The translations under genes were made by a program, and so were the position numbers. Shown one piece after another: positions 8,533 through 16,698 of a stretch of DNA of 64,000 nucleotides; within the stretch, counting starts at the first letter, position 1; every line of letters begins with the position of its first letter. The DNA comes from JAZKAR01 sp040389065. GTDB lineage: Bacteria > Pseudomonadota > Gammaproteobacteria > Burkholderiales > Casimicrobiaceae. The notes under the pieces were generated by a model. That model did no database searches. It was given only the letters and a program-made list of their open reading frames with translations, and was not told the DNA's origin. The stretch spans positions 62,001 to 126,000 of the forward strand of contig JAZKAR010000028.1 in NCBI GenBank assembly GCA_040389065.1. Direction: 5' to 3'.

Positions 8533-9213
8533 TCATTCTTTAACTAATTGGTAACCAATTCCCCGCACTGTTTCAATAGTGCTTTGTAATGCACCAGCTT
8601 GGCGAAGCTTATGCCGAATACTACTTAAATGCACATCTAAACTGCGATCATAAGGCGTAAGAGATCGCCCAAGACCATTTTCTGAAAGTTCTTGCTTGCT
8701 GACAATACGCCCTACATTTTTAATAAGAACTTCAAGCAGATTAAATTCAGTACTGGTGAGATTAATAAGCTGATCGTTCCAAAATGCTTTACGTTTTTCA
8801 GGCCAAATTGAAAGCGCTCCGGCAGTGATATGGCCATCTTCATTCGATTGACCTTGCACACGCCGTAAGATAGCGCGTATTCGTGCAGTAAGTTCACGAG
8901 GTGAGCAAGGCTTAGGAACATAATCATCAGCGCCGAGTTCTAAGCCAATAATGCGATCAACGTCATCATCTTTTGCAGTAAGCATAACTACTGGAATACG
9001 ACTTTGCTGGCGAATACATCGTAAGGCTTCAATACCATTCATGCGTGGCATCATGACATCAAGCACCACCAAGTCATAAGAGTTGGCAAAAACGCGTTCA
9101 AGCGCTTGCTCGCCATCTTGGGCTGTTTCAACAGTAAAAGCTTCTTGCTCAAGATACTCTTTAAGCATTTCGCTGAGTGAAATATCATCATCAACCAAAA
9201 GAATACGCGTCAT
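8533..9213 (-). CDS. CpxR/OmpR-family response regulator
   Basis: The 226-aa product has an N-terminal receiver domain with the acidic pocket VDDD (residues 7-10), the phosphorylation site Asp52 in VVLDVMMP, the conserved Thr/Lys in VMLTAK and a Lys in YVPKPCSPREL. A C-terminal winged-helix DNA-binding domain follows (LTSTEFNLLEVLIKNVGRIVSKQEL ... DVHLSSIRHKLR ... ETVRGIGYQL). Resemblance is strongest to CpxR/RstA-type regulators. It is the first gene of the two-gene unit with the kinase at 6997 and probably controls envelope-stress genes; targets cannot be read here. Confidence 0.9.
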   Translation of the reverse strand: MTRILLVDDDISLSEMLKEYLEQEAFTVETAQDGEQALERVFANSYDLVVLDVMMPRMNGIEALRCIRQQSRIPVVMLTAKDDDVDRIIGLELGADDYVPKPCSPRELTARIRAILRRVQGQSNEDGHITAGALSIWPEKRKAFWNDQLINLTSTEFNLLEVLIKNVGRIVSKQELSENGLGRSLTPYDRSLDVHLSSIRHKLRQAGALQSTIETVRGIGYQLVKE

Positions 9214-9624
9214 AGGGGGTAAGCTCGACTAAGGGATAACTTATGATAACCTGAGTGTTAAACAACAGGAAAAAACACAGAGTAGTTTTACATTTTTTTA
9301 CGCAACTACTTTATAGACAATGAAAAATTTAAATTTAGCCTTTATCTTAATATCTACATTAAAAGTTTATTGAATGGCACGCTTATGTTGCCTATTCAAC
9401 TCGAACAAAAAATTAAAATTGCAGGTTAAGCAGTACGAGGTGTACATAGCTACCTATAAAATAGTAACTATAAGCTTAATATAAATATTTGTTTATAAAG
9501 TAATTTTAATTTGTTGGTTATGGTTTGAGTAAGCACGATGAAGAAATTTTGAGAAGAATTAAGGGGTTGAAGTTGTCTTTTAGGTAACTTTACGATAGAA
9601 TACGCACATATCAAACAACTATAT
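9214..9624. other. Intergenic region, promoter of the two-component pair
   Basis: This AT-rich 411-bp region lies between the divergent response regulator and tRNA-Thr. It must hold both promoters; no small gene or clear operator was seen. Confidence 0.4.
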
Positions 9625-9699
9625 GCCGGTATAGCTCAGTGGTAGAGCAACCGCCTTGTAAGCGGTAGGTCGTCTGTTCAATCCAGACTACCGGCACCA
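9625..9699 (+). tRNA. tRNA-Thr (anticodon TGT)
   Basis: The sequence folds as a cloverleaf. Acceptor GCCGGTA pairs with TACCGGC, the D arm is GCTCAGTGGTAGAGC, and the anticodon stem ACCGC/GCGGT carries loop CTTGTAA with anticodon TGT (threonine, ACA). The T arm contains GTTCAATCC. The CCA end is encoded. The AT-rich accessory stretch with relics begins immediately downstream, as often happens at tRNA genes, but I found no duplicated 3' end to mark an attachment site. Confidence 0.95.
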
Positions 9700-10143
9700 A
9701 TAAAAATAATAAAGTAAAAGTATAAAAGTTAGTTGTGCGGAGACTCAAATAATTCTTTGATTATGAATTCTTAAATATTTTTAGCTGTTGTGAATTGACG
9801 ACGAATTTTTCTTTCCTTAGCAGCTTTAATTGCTATCTTACTCCTATTTTCTCTCAGCTCTCTATTTCTCTACCAACCTATCTGAATAAGGCTCCTAAGA
9901 GAAATCAACTTTCTACCTCTAGTCGAAAATTAGCAATTAAAAAAGGTTCAAATACCTTATTTTATAAGTCTGATAGACAGGTAGTGAGTTACTTAGAGTT
10001 AATGGGGCTTTGTTGCAAAACTATAAAAACGATATTTTTATGGGTTTAAAATTGTTATTTTATAAAATATTTCAAAGTGCATTTTTATCAAAAAATCAAT
10101 TTTTGCAACGGCGCCGTATTTTTTATTTAACAGGTCTTACAAA
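9700..10143. other. Gene-poor region after tRNA-Thr with IS-like end sequences
   Basis: No convincing gene is present; the open frames here lack start signals. GGGCTTTGTTGCAAAA at 10002 and TTTTTGCAACGGCGCC at 10100-10115 form an inverted pair resembling the GGCNCTGTTGCAAA ends of IS6-family elements, suggesting a ~115-bp IS remnant. A third similar end (GGCGCTGTTGCAAAG) is at about 10457. Confidence 0.3.
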
Positions 10144-10293
10144 TTATTTTAAAGAATATTCTTGCGATAAATTTTGTTCTGGCCATGATGCATCAGGCAT
10201 TTTGGGAGATGCCAAAATTTCGCTAATCAAAAAAAGTGCTATACCGCCACCTAATAGCATTAAATAAAATCTATATTGTGAATTAAGTTTCAT
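10144..10293 (-). CDS. Small one-helix membrane protein, family member 1
   Basis: This 49-aa frame on the minus strand has a single membrane helix (YLMLLGGGIALFLISEILA) followed by PKMPDASWPEQNLSQEYSLK. It is a clear relative of the 57-aa product at 11949: both share LLGGG, LISEI, a Pro-rich turn, PD-S-WP-Q-L-QE. Two diverged copies sharing a protein-level pattern argue that both are, or recently were, genes. No strong Shine-Dalgarno is visible. I do not recognise the family; it could be a small toxin, a membrane subunit or a signalling peptide. The nearby IS-like ends place it in accessory DNA. Confidence 0.5.
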   Translation of the reverse strand: MKLNSQYRFYLMLLGGGIALFLISEILASPKMPDASWPEQNLSQEYSLK

Positions 10294-10456
10294 AACTTAT
10301 ATCCGTAGCTCGCTAAAAATCTCAGTATTATCAGTTTTATTATGATTTAAATCAATAATTAATCAAATAATTTTGTTTTCTGGTTATAAGTATATCATAT
10401 TTCGCTATTAATTCGTTGGCAACGTTTAAACATCAATATATTGTTAACTCCTTACG

Positions 10457-10476
10457 GCGCTGTTGCAAAGATTAGA
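10457..10476 (+). mobile_element. IS6-like terminal repeat remnant
   Basis: GGCGCTGTTGCAAAGATTAG resembles the terminal inverted repeats of IS6-family insertion sequences. No transposase frame remains next to it, so it is at most a relic. Confidence 0.25.
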
Positions 10477-10545
10477 TTTCCTGGTAATGCTAAGAGAAGT
10501 CGGGTAATTATCAGGTAGCAAAATGAGCGATTTTAAATGGCGTCA

Positions 10546-10850
10546 TTATCGAGGCGAAATTATTTTAGGTTGTATGCGTTGGATTAACTCAGGGTTTTGT
10601 GCGTGCCATTCTGCTGTGAGTTCGCCTCTAAAGGCTTTAGAATACTTTGGGTGAAGTGACTAACTCAGGACTGAGCATCTTTTACGCGCTGTTCGATTTG
10701 GTCGGCGTAAGTGAAGAGTTGTTCTACGCGGCGGACGATTTGTTCTTTGGGTGATACCGGAACTGTAATATTAATCTTGTGAGGCCAAAATATTGATTCC
10801 CAACACCATGGGTATAGCTTTGTATGAAGTTACTAGTATTTCGTATTTAC
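10546..10850 (-). pseudogene. Type I restriction specificity subunit (HsdS), decayed C-terminal fragment
   Basis: On the minus strand the frame reads FWPHKINITVPVSPKEQ, IVRRVEQLFTYADQIEQRV, then hits a stop at 10668-10670. After a frame change it continues AFRGELTAEWHAQNPEL to a stop at 10546. This is the typical C-terminal conserved region of HsdS (EEQxxIVxxVExLFxxAD ... LTQSILxxAFRGELVxxWR). The in-frame stop plus frameshift and the missing target-recognition domains show it is dead. No hsdM or hsdR is present in the window. It marks a former type I restriction-modification locus just after the tRNA. Confidence 0.75.
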
Positions 10851-10971
10851 AAAATGCTAGTAACTTCATTTTTAAAACCTAAATAACGTTGATTAGTATA
10901 TATCATTAATATTGCTCATGAAATCATTTTGCATGATAAATTATAAATTTGGATTTCAGTATGTTAATGGC

Positions 10972-11148
10972 TTATTGCAACATATGATCAATACTATAGT
11001 TTAATCTATCTGTATCACTATCATCATTTATAAAAGTAAAATTTTGTATATCATCATAGCTATCATGAAACTCATCAAACAAACTATTATCTAAGTAAAC
11101 ATTTGCTAGACCTAAGCTATCGATTGAGTGTGTATTGAAATGTGCCAT
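10972..11148 (-). CDS. Small acidic protein of unknown function
   Basis: This 58-aa frame (MAHFNTHSIDSLGLANVYLD...) is strongly acidic (many Asp), has no membrane helix, and ends ...YSIDHMLQ. A purine-rich AGAGAG lies about ten bases before the ATG at 11146-11148. Upstream is a well-formed promoter (TTGACA, 17-bp spacer, AATACT) preceded by a TTACCAAATTTACCAA element that is also found before the DksA-like gene at 58741. That regulatory context supports a real gene. I do not recognise a family. Confidence 0.55.
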   Translation of the reverse strand: MAHFNTHSIDSLGLANVYLDNSLFDEFHDSYDDIQNFTFINDDSDTDRLNYSIDHMLQ

Positions 11149-11182
11149 GATGAAAATCTCTCTTTAATTGAAGTGATGATTT

Positions 11183-11235
11183 AGTATTGCTGAATTTACT
11201 GAATTTGTCAAACAATTAATTGGTAAATTTGGTAA
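11183..11235 (-). promoter_or_regulatory. Sigma70-type promoter with upstream TTACCAAATTTACCAA element
   Basis: Read on the minus strand: element TTACCAAATTTACCAA (11235-11220), -35 TTGACA (11211-11206), 17-bp spacer, -10 AATACT (11188-11183). It drives the small acidic gene whose ATG is at 11148. The same element with the same order and 17-bp spacing occurs at 59194-59243. Confidence 0.65.
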
Positions 11236-11394
11236 TTATTTTATTTTAAAATTTAATATATTGAATCTATGGTTGTTTTTTTGAATTTTGATGATGCTAG
11301 TATTTATACGATTCACTAATGAATTTACTGAATAAGCAATAATTTTTGAAAGATAAGGATAAGAAAAGGGATAAGAAAAGTTTCTTCAAAAAAA

Positions 11395-11497
11395 TAGAAG
11401 TTATGCAGTTGAATTCACTCAAGGCATGGGATGCCGATAGTATATAGAGTACTGCAAGTGGCCAACACACCGAGAGAACCCAACTGCGTAACCTCTA
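11395..11497. repeat. Dispersed palindromic repeat, copy C
   Basis: The ends TAGAAGTTATGCAGTTG and CAACTGCGTAACCTCTA enclose a core in the same orientation as copy B (GCCGATAGTATATAGAGTAC then TGCAAGTGGCCAACAC). Confidence 0.8.
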
Positions 11498-11948
11498 ACG
11501 CTTTAGCGCTTTACTGCATCTTAATATTATGTATAAATTAAATTTTTTTCATCTGAGTGCGTTAGAGAAAGCAGAATAAAATAATTGGTAGCAGAGTTCA
11601 GCTTTTGTGCGGAGTTTACTTTTCGCGCATAGTTAACTATGTTCGATTTTTTTCCAAAAAAAGACGTCAACGCCCTAGTAGTTGTAGCAATAAGAATATG
11701 AGTTTCTTATTTTGTTAGCTTTGAAAAATAGAGTTCAATCAAGCGATATTAATCGTTTGATATATGAATTATATCTAAGCGTCTTCAACGATTTGTTGAC
11801 GAGTTATGATAAAATTTAGTCTGTGATTTTGCTGCAAGATAAAAGAGTGCGGTGCTTGAGTGGTGTATCAAGTATTTGAGAAGATAGCATGCCGAATAGT
11901 TAATGGCCTTTGTCAAAATTGCTAATTACATTAAGAAAGTTATAGGTC
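11498..11948. other. Intergenic region without recognisable gene
   Basis: An AT-rich 450-bp stretch between repeat C and the second small membrane-protein gene. I see no supported frame or RNA. Confidence 0.4.
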
Positions 11949-12122
11949 ATGAGGTTTAGGTCAGTATTTGAATGGTGCTTAATACTTTTAGGTGGAGGTA
12001 TGCTGTTTGTTTTGATCAGCGAAATTGTTGCAGCGCCGCCTGTGCCAGACTCCTCGTGGCCTTCACAAACGTTATACCAAGAAATTTCTTCTATTAATCC
12101 TGGCAATCATTCGCATAAGTAA
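11949..12122 (+). CDS. Small one-helix membrane protein, family member 2
   Basis: The 57-aa product starts MRFRSVFEWC, has one membrane helix (LILLGGGMLFVLISEIVAA) and a soluble tail PPVPDSSWPSQTLYQEISS. It shares LLGGG, LISEI, PDxSWPxQxLxQE with the 49-aa product at 10144 on the other strand. A rho-independent terminator at 12216 follows on the same strand. The short frame overlaps an antisense open frame that has no start support. Function unknown; topology would place the Trp-Pro tail outside or inside depending on the N-terminal Arg residues (positive-inside favours an external tail). Confidence 0.5.
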   Translation: MRFRSVFEWCLILLGGGMLFVLISEIVAAPPVPDSSWPSQTLYQEISSINPGNHSHK

Positions 12123-12215
12123 TGACACTGAAAATGTAAGCATGCGTTTAAAAAATAATTAAAATTATAAGAATAAAATAATGTGTTCAAGAAAAAATAA
12201 AGCGTGATAGAACCT

Positions 12216-12239
12216 TAGGTTTAAATAAACCTATTTTTT
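12216..12239 (+). terminator. Rho-independent terminator
   Basis: An 8-bp stem (TAGGTTTA with TAAACCTA) is followed by six T residues. It lies 94 bp after the small gene ending at 12122 and just before the convergent gene at 12259. Confidence 0.7.
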
Positions 12240-12258
12240 AAATAATTATTATTAAAGT

Positions 12259-12468
12259 TTATTGTTGGCTAGAAGAAGCTTCTAGAATGGTTTTTAGAGG
12301 CGCGTTTGCAGTAGCTTGGCGACATTGATGATAAAGCGTTAACCAATAATCTCTTCCCTTTTTATTATCATCACCTTCATTGTGTTCTTCAACTGCAATG
12401 GTAATCATAAGATCAAAAGCCACTCTAGCCTCGGTATCGGTAAGAATTTTTTTTGGTTCATCATTCAT
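12259..12468 (-). CDS. Small hypothetical protein
   Basis: The 69-aa product (MNDEPKKILTDTEARVAFDL...) is helical, charged and soluble, without motifs that I recognise. AGGAAA lies seven to eight bases before the ATG, which supports expression. It is convergent with the small membrane-protein gene, with a terminator between them. It could be a monocistronic housekeeping small protein or an accessory gene; nothing nearby decides. Confidence 0.55.
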   Translation of the reverse strand: MNDEPKKILTDTEARVAFDLMITIAVEEHNEGDDNKKGRDYWLTLYHQCRQATANAPLKTILEASSSQQ

Positions 12469-12689
12469 CGGTGTGTTTCCTAATAAAAGGGCTAAAAAAT
12501 AGCTATAAAAGATTAAGGAAGTTATCTAAAAATACGATATTTTTGCTATTAACACTAAAGTGCTGATACAAAAGAATGGTAACATTGTTTGCTTTTTAGA
12601 AGTTATAAAAACCGTAATTTGAAAGCTGATTTTAAAAATCTGTTATGCTAAGTTATTTATGTGGGCTACTCAGAAAGAGAGCGATTTAC

Positions 12690-13040
12690 ATGACATTTGA
12701 TGATCAAATGATGCAAGCCATTAGAGATACCATGCCAACTAATAGTGATATTCGTGTTGCGCGCGGAATAGAGCTAGTAAAATACCATGTTTCTTGGAAG
12801 CTGAATAATGATCCAGAACGCCCCCATAAAATGTCTAAAACCATCTCCATTTGTTTCTCTCCCCAGGCTATAGAAGAGTTTTCTAATGTTCCTGCTGCGC
12901 AACAAGAGTCTGTGTATAAGCGCATTACTGCATTTCTTGCTGAGAATCTCGCTAAGTTTGATCCCCAGCACGATGCTTCAAAAAATGAGGCTGCTCCTTC
13001 TGAGCAATGGGTAATTAGCCCCGCTGTTGTATTAGGCTAG
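12690..13040 (+). CDS. Hypothetical protein
   Basis: The product of 116 aa (MTFDDQMMQAIRDTMPTNSD...) is soluble. It has a central segment rich in beta-forming residues (KYHVSWKLNNDPERPHKMSKTISICFS), a helix (SPQAIEEFSNVPAAQQESVYKRITAFLAEN), and a C-terminal tail ending SPAVVLG. The ATG at 12690 is preferred to an ATG at 12645 because GAAAGAGAG lies upstream and the extra 15 residues look non-coding. I do not recognise the family. It is followed by a convergent transporter gene. Confidence 0.55.
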   Translation: MTFDDQMMQAIRDTMPTNSDIRVARGIELVKYHVSWKLNNDPERPHKMSKTISICFSPQAIEEFSNVPAAQQESVYKRITAFLAENLAKFDPQHDASKNEAAPSEQWVISPAVVLG

Positions 13041-13091
13041 TATTGTATTATTTGGGGTTTTTGAGCCTCAATTGAGTCACACTATAATGCG

Positions 13092-13988
13092 TTAAACTGA
13101 CTCTATTTTGGCAGCCTTGTGTGTATGTGCTGCCACTGCCATTCCTGAGCCTATAATTACGAATGATCCAGCCACACATGCCCATGTTGGAACCTCATGC
13201 CAAATAAGATATCCGAACAAGGCACCTGAAATAATCTGAGTATAGTGAAACTGCATCACGGTAGCGGCCTTTGTTAAATTTAAGGCCTTGTATTGCCAGA
13301 TATTGCCGGCTAGAGCAAAAAATGCCATACCAATTAAAATTAAAAGAGTATTGGGATCAATCGCCTTAAGAGGTTGAAAAAGCATAAATAGCCCGCATAG
13401 AAGCGTGCTGCACAAAGCCTCGATAAAAGCTAAACTATTTGTCGATTCTGATTGTGTCATAACGCGTAACCATACAGTGTTAACCGCAAAACAGGTTGTG
13501 TTTGCGAGAGCCGCCAGATAACCGATCCAACTACCTTGTACATCTTGCTGGAATGGATTGATAGCTAATAAAACCCCCGAAAACCCCGCCATAATTGCAA
13601 CTGCACTAACAAAACCTAATTTTTCGTGCAAAAAAATCTTAGCTAGCAAGGCAACGATGAGCGGTGCTACAAAAACGATGACATAAAACGGGACAAGCGG
13701 CAGATGATTTAGCGCAATAACTAGAAAAATATTTTGACCAAATACTAATAAAGCACGCACGCTTTGTTTCCACAAACAATTTGGCCAAAGTGATTTGATG
13801 CTTTCTTTACTATACATGACCATGATTAGTATAAATAAAACGGATGTAATACCAAGAAACGCAACTATTTCATAGGGCGGCAAATGGGCTTCCCCTGCGA
13901 GTTTCATTAACACATCTGCAACAACCCATGATGTAAAAGACGCAAGTGCAAAGCCAATAGCGCGTAGGTAACTGTTTGTGTGAATCAT
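13092..13988 (-). CDS. EamA/DMT-family transporter
   Basis: The 298-aa product has ten predicted membrane helices in two EamA repeats: AIGFALASFTSWVVADVLMKLAG opens the first and YLAALANTTCFAVNTVWLRVMTQSE the second. Drug/metabolite transporters of this size export amino acids, nucleosides or small organics; the substrate cannot be predicted. The ATG at 13986-13988 is used; a TTG four codons upstream is possible but no better supported. Confidence 0.85.
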   Translation of the reverse strand: MIHTNSYLRAIGFALASFTSWVVADVLMKLAGEAHLPPYEIVAFLGITSVLFILIMVMYSKESIKSLWPNCLWKQSVRALLVFGQNIFLVIALNHLPLVPFYVIVFVAPLIVALLAKIFLHEKLGFVSAVAIMAGFSGVLLAINPFQQDVQGSWIGYLAALANTTCFAVNTVWLRVMTQSESTNSLAFIEALCSTLLCGLFMLFQPLKAIDPNTLLILIGMAFFALAGNIWQYKALNLTKAATVMQFHYTQIISGALFGYLIWHEVPTWACVAGSFVIIGSGMAVAAHTHKAAKIESV

Positions 13989-14079
13989 TGAATTAGTCAA
14001 TCTGTAGAAATAAAAGGGTAAGTGATGTGAATAAGATTTTATTTTTTTATAGCGGCTGATAGCGTTTTTAAAGGCTGTC

Positions 14080-14388
14080 TTAAAGAATTTTTATTTCATG
14101 CGCTCTTATTATTAAGGTAGTTTGCATAAATCGTTTTTCGAGCTCCTTACGATAGTTTTTCCACCATTCGGTATCAAGAAGGGGGGTCATAATTTCATAA
14201 ATGACTACATCATCTTGCACAGTATGTTCTTTACTTTCTTGCCAGAGCCCTTTTGCTGGCGCTTGAGTATAGGCAGTTAAGCCTCCAAAATGTGCGACTA
14301 CTTCATTTTTAACTTCTTCATAAAGTTCTTTAGGAAAGTGTGCATGTTTGTTACTGTAAAGAGGTAGGAGCATTTGTATTAGAAACAT
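14080..14388 (-). CDS. Conserved hypothetical protein of about 100 aa
   Basis: The 102-aa product begins MFLIQMLLPLYSNKHAHFPKEL and contains VVAHFGGLTAYTQAPAKGLW and DDVVIYEIMTPLLDTEWW, then a basic helix KNYRKELEKRFMQTTLIIRA. This pattern recurs in many proteobacterial small hypotheticals I have seen, which have a ferredoxin-like fold by length and strand pattern; no function is known. The start at 14388 has GAGAAG seven bases upstream and is preferred to an ATG five codons earlier. Confidence 0.7.
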   Translation of the reverse strand: MFLIQMLLPLYSNKHAHFPKELYEEVKNEVVAHFGGLTAYTQAPAKGLWQESKEHTVQDDVVIYEIMTPLLDTEWWKNYRKELEKRFMQTTLIIRAHEIKIL

Positions 14389-14631
14389 AGACGTTCTTCT
14401 CAATAGTAAAAATAAGTAACGATATCGCTTAAAATTATTGCCATTTATTTTAATGTTAAAAAATGCTATGAAAATAAATATATAGTAAATGTATTACTAT
14501 GGAATTTAAAAATATCGAAAAATTACTCATTAACATCCCTTTATTATTTACTTTCTCTGTTCGTTAAAGGCACAGCATAAAGGTTTTAAGCGATTTTTTA
14601 AGCCAATGAATGTAAAAAGAAAGGGGTGATT

Positions 14632-16674
14632 ATGGATATTTTTAATACGAATGCCGCTCAACCACTGGTTAAAAATCGTAGCCTGGAGTATTTAAGTACT
14701 GATATCTCTGCCTTACAAGCCATTTCTCAAGCTGCTATTAACGTTGAGCTGTTTACGATTCCTCTTTATATGGTTACGCTGTATTCAATTCAGGGTACAC
14801 ACCAAATAAACTCAAAGGGCATTACGTATTATAAAGGGCGCCAGTGGCCCGGGTCTTCTACCAAGGCTAAACCTGATACCGCGAATGCGAAATCGTTTAA
14901 CTGCATTTTTAGTGTATTTATTCAAGAGATGCTGCATTTGCAAATGGCTTCTAACCTTGGCACAGCTATTGGCATTACCCCTGATTTTACCAGTTTGGCT
15001 CTGCAAACACCTGATCACGGTTGGCATTGTTATGGTAAAGATAAAAGCATTATTCCGCATATTGTCGATTTAAAAGATACAAATCGCTATAAAAATGTGC
15101 GGGTAAATACAGAAGCGCTAAATGAAAACCAAGTGAATCTTTTTCTAGCGATTGAGCAGCCTGAGCAAGATGCGCGAAAAGAATTAGAACACTTAGGGCC
15201 TGTGATGAAAGAAAAATATTTTCCCACAGTACCGTTTAAAAACTGGCAACCTGATTACACAGAAAATAATTTGCCATTGTTTGGAACCATTGGGTGGATG
15301 TATGAGTGCTATGCACAATATATTAGTATTGAATACACCGATGGAGAAAGCTTGTGGGATAAGGTTTTTAAACTAGATTCAGTTCAACAAGACATGTTTA
15401 ATTCCAAAGTGAGTGGGCATCCTTACATGGAATTCCCCAAATTTGATACGCTTTTCACGCCAGAAGATAAAGCCGCTGCTTTATCTTTGCATGTATCTTT
15501 CAATAAAGCGATTGATATGATGAGTGCGATTACAGATCAAGGGGAGGGTAGCAGTCTTAACATTAGCCGTTACCGTAAAGGAGGCACTGTATTAAAAAGC
15601 GTGCAGGCTAAGTATCAAGAAGATGATAAAGCATTGGAAGGAGATTACCCCTCCTACGACAATACAGGATTGCCTGCTAAGTCTAGCGATGCTGTCGCAC
15701 GTTATGATAGTACGAGTAAAGATCACTATGAACGTTTTGCAGAAATAAAAGCGCTTCTTCCCAGTGTAGTGACATGGGAGCAATGGCATGCACAAGGAAA
15801 GACCTGGCATAAAGACGATTTGATTAACGAATTGTATGATGCTTCTACAGCGCCTAAAAATATTCCTACACCTGATGATATGGCGGGAGCGCTTAATCGG
15901 TTAAAAGCAGATGAAGCCACTATGCTTCCCACCTTAAGTAAAATTTCGGTAGGGGCTATTGCGGGTATTACCACTGTATTAGATGATTACTGGAAAGATC
16001 AATCATCACAATTTCCGTATCCCTCGATGGTAGGTTCAGGCGATAGAGTTTCTATTTGCTGGGCAATATTTGGAAAAGCGCCTGATTTATCAGTAGGGGT
16101 AGGTGCACCGGTAGAAGGAAAACTGTATCACGCTTGCCAAGGTTTGAGTCTGGATGGAAGCGATGCCAGCAACTGTGCTGCAATTGAGGTTTACCATAGC
16201 TGCCGTGGCTCAAATGGTTGCCATGCTCAAGGGGGCTGCGGGTTTGCACAGCTGGATAGCGGCGGGGGTTCATGCGGTAGCGCTTCATGTAGCGCGTTAC
16301 GTGTGAAAGCGCCTATATTGGGTAAAGGAGGAGAAGTGTTATGCGGCGGGCCGACTCCCCCTACACCTCCTGCTTCAATTTATAGTGCGCCTAGTGATAA
16401 CAAATGCAAAACCTTTGGTGGTTGTGCGGTTCCGATTTCTGCATCACAACTTTTCCCAATTTCACAACCAAGTACCATGCAACTGTATGACTTCGTAGGG
16501 CCTGAGCATAATTCAACAAAAATTGGCACGATGCCATTTCAGTTAGGTGATTCAGTGTATGAAAAAGCATGGCAAGCCTATAGTCAGGTGATGAAGAGTC
16601 GAGGAAAAGATGCGGGTGCTGCTCCTGCTCCTGCTGCTACCGATCTTCGTATTGCTTTGCCACCGTCTACTTAA
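14632..16674 (+). CDS. Ferritin-like (VioB-type iminophenyl-pyruvate dimer synthase-like) protein with Cys-rich C-terminal region
   Basis: The 680-aa product begins with a ferritin-like domain of the kind fused in VioB. Diiron-type residues are visible at VELFTIPLY (Glu ~39) and FIQEMLHLQMASNLGTAIG (Glu ~99, His ~102), with a further helix around IGWMYECYAQYISIEY. A linker follows, then a glycine-rich segment with ten cysteines between about residues 502 and 598, including CHAQGGCGF and SCGSASCSAL. A Pro-rich spacer and a C-terminal helix close the protein. The start at 14632 has AAGGGG five bases upstream. The DUF692 and DUF2063 genes follow directly, so the Cys-rich segment is a natural candidate substrate for the MNIO enzyme; that is inference. 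Confidence 0.8.
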   Translation: MDIFNTNAAQPLVKNRSLEYLSTDISALQAISQAAINVELFTIPLYMVTLYSIQGTHQINSKGITYYKGRQWPGSSTKAKPDTANAKSFNCIFSVFIQEMLHLQMASNLGTAIGITPDFTSLALQTPDHGWHCYGKDKSIIPHIVDLKDTNRYKNVRVNTEALNENQVNLFLAIEQPEQDARKELEHLGPVMKEKYFPTVPFKNWQPDYTENNLPLFGTIGWMYECYAQYISIEYTDGESLWDKVFKLDSVQQDMFNSKVSGHPYMEFPKFDTLFTPEDKAAALSLHVSFNKAIDMMSAITDQGEGSSLNISRYRKGGTVLKSVQAKYQEDDKALEGDYPSYDNTGLPAKSSDAVARYDSTSKDHYERFAEIKALLPSVVTWEQWHAQGKTWHKDDLINELYDASTAPKNIPTPDDMAGALNRLKADEATMLPTLSKISVGAIAGITTVLDDYWKDQSSQFPYPSMVGSGDRVSICWAIFGKAPDLSVGVGAPVEGKLYHACQGLSLDGSDASNCAAIEVYHSCRGSNGCHAQGGCGFAQLDSGGGSCGSASCSALRVKAPILGKGGEVLCGGPTPPTPPASIYSAPSDNKCKTFGGCAVPISASQLFPISQPSTMQLYDFVGPEHNSTKIGTMPFQLGDSVYEKAWQAYSQVMKSRGKDAGAAPAPAATDLRIALPPST

Positions 16675-16698
16675 TCATCTCATCTGAAGATCAACCGA

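Noticed and set aside
9625..9699. tRNA-Thr as an integration site with flanking att repeat
   Set aside because: No second copy of the tRNA 3' end and no integrase were found in the window, so no attachment site is claimed.
9795..10049. 84-codon open frame after tRNA-Thr
   Set aside because: It starts with TTG, has no Shine-Dalgarno, and runs into IS-like end sequence; composition does not look coding.
10010..12106. Two open frames, 10010-10267 (+) and 11900-12106 (-), that look similar to each other
   Set aside because: They are antisense shadows of the two small membrane-protein genes on the opposite strands; the similarity comes from the real genes' shared coding sequence.
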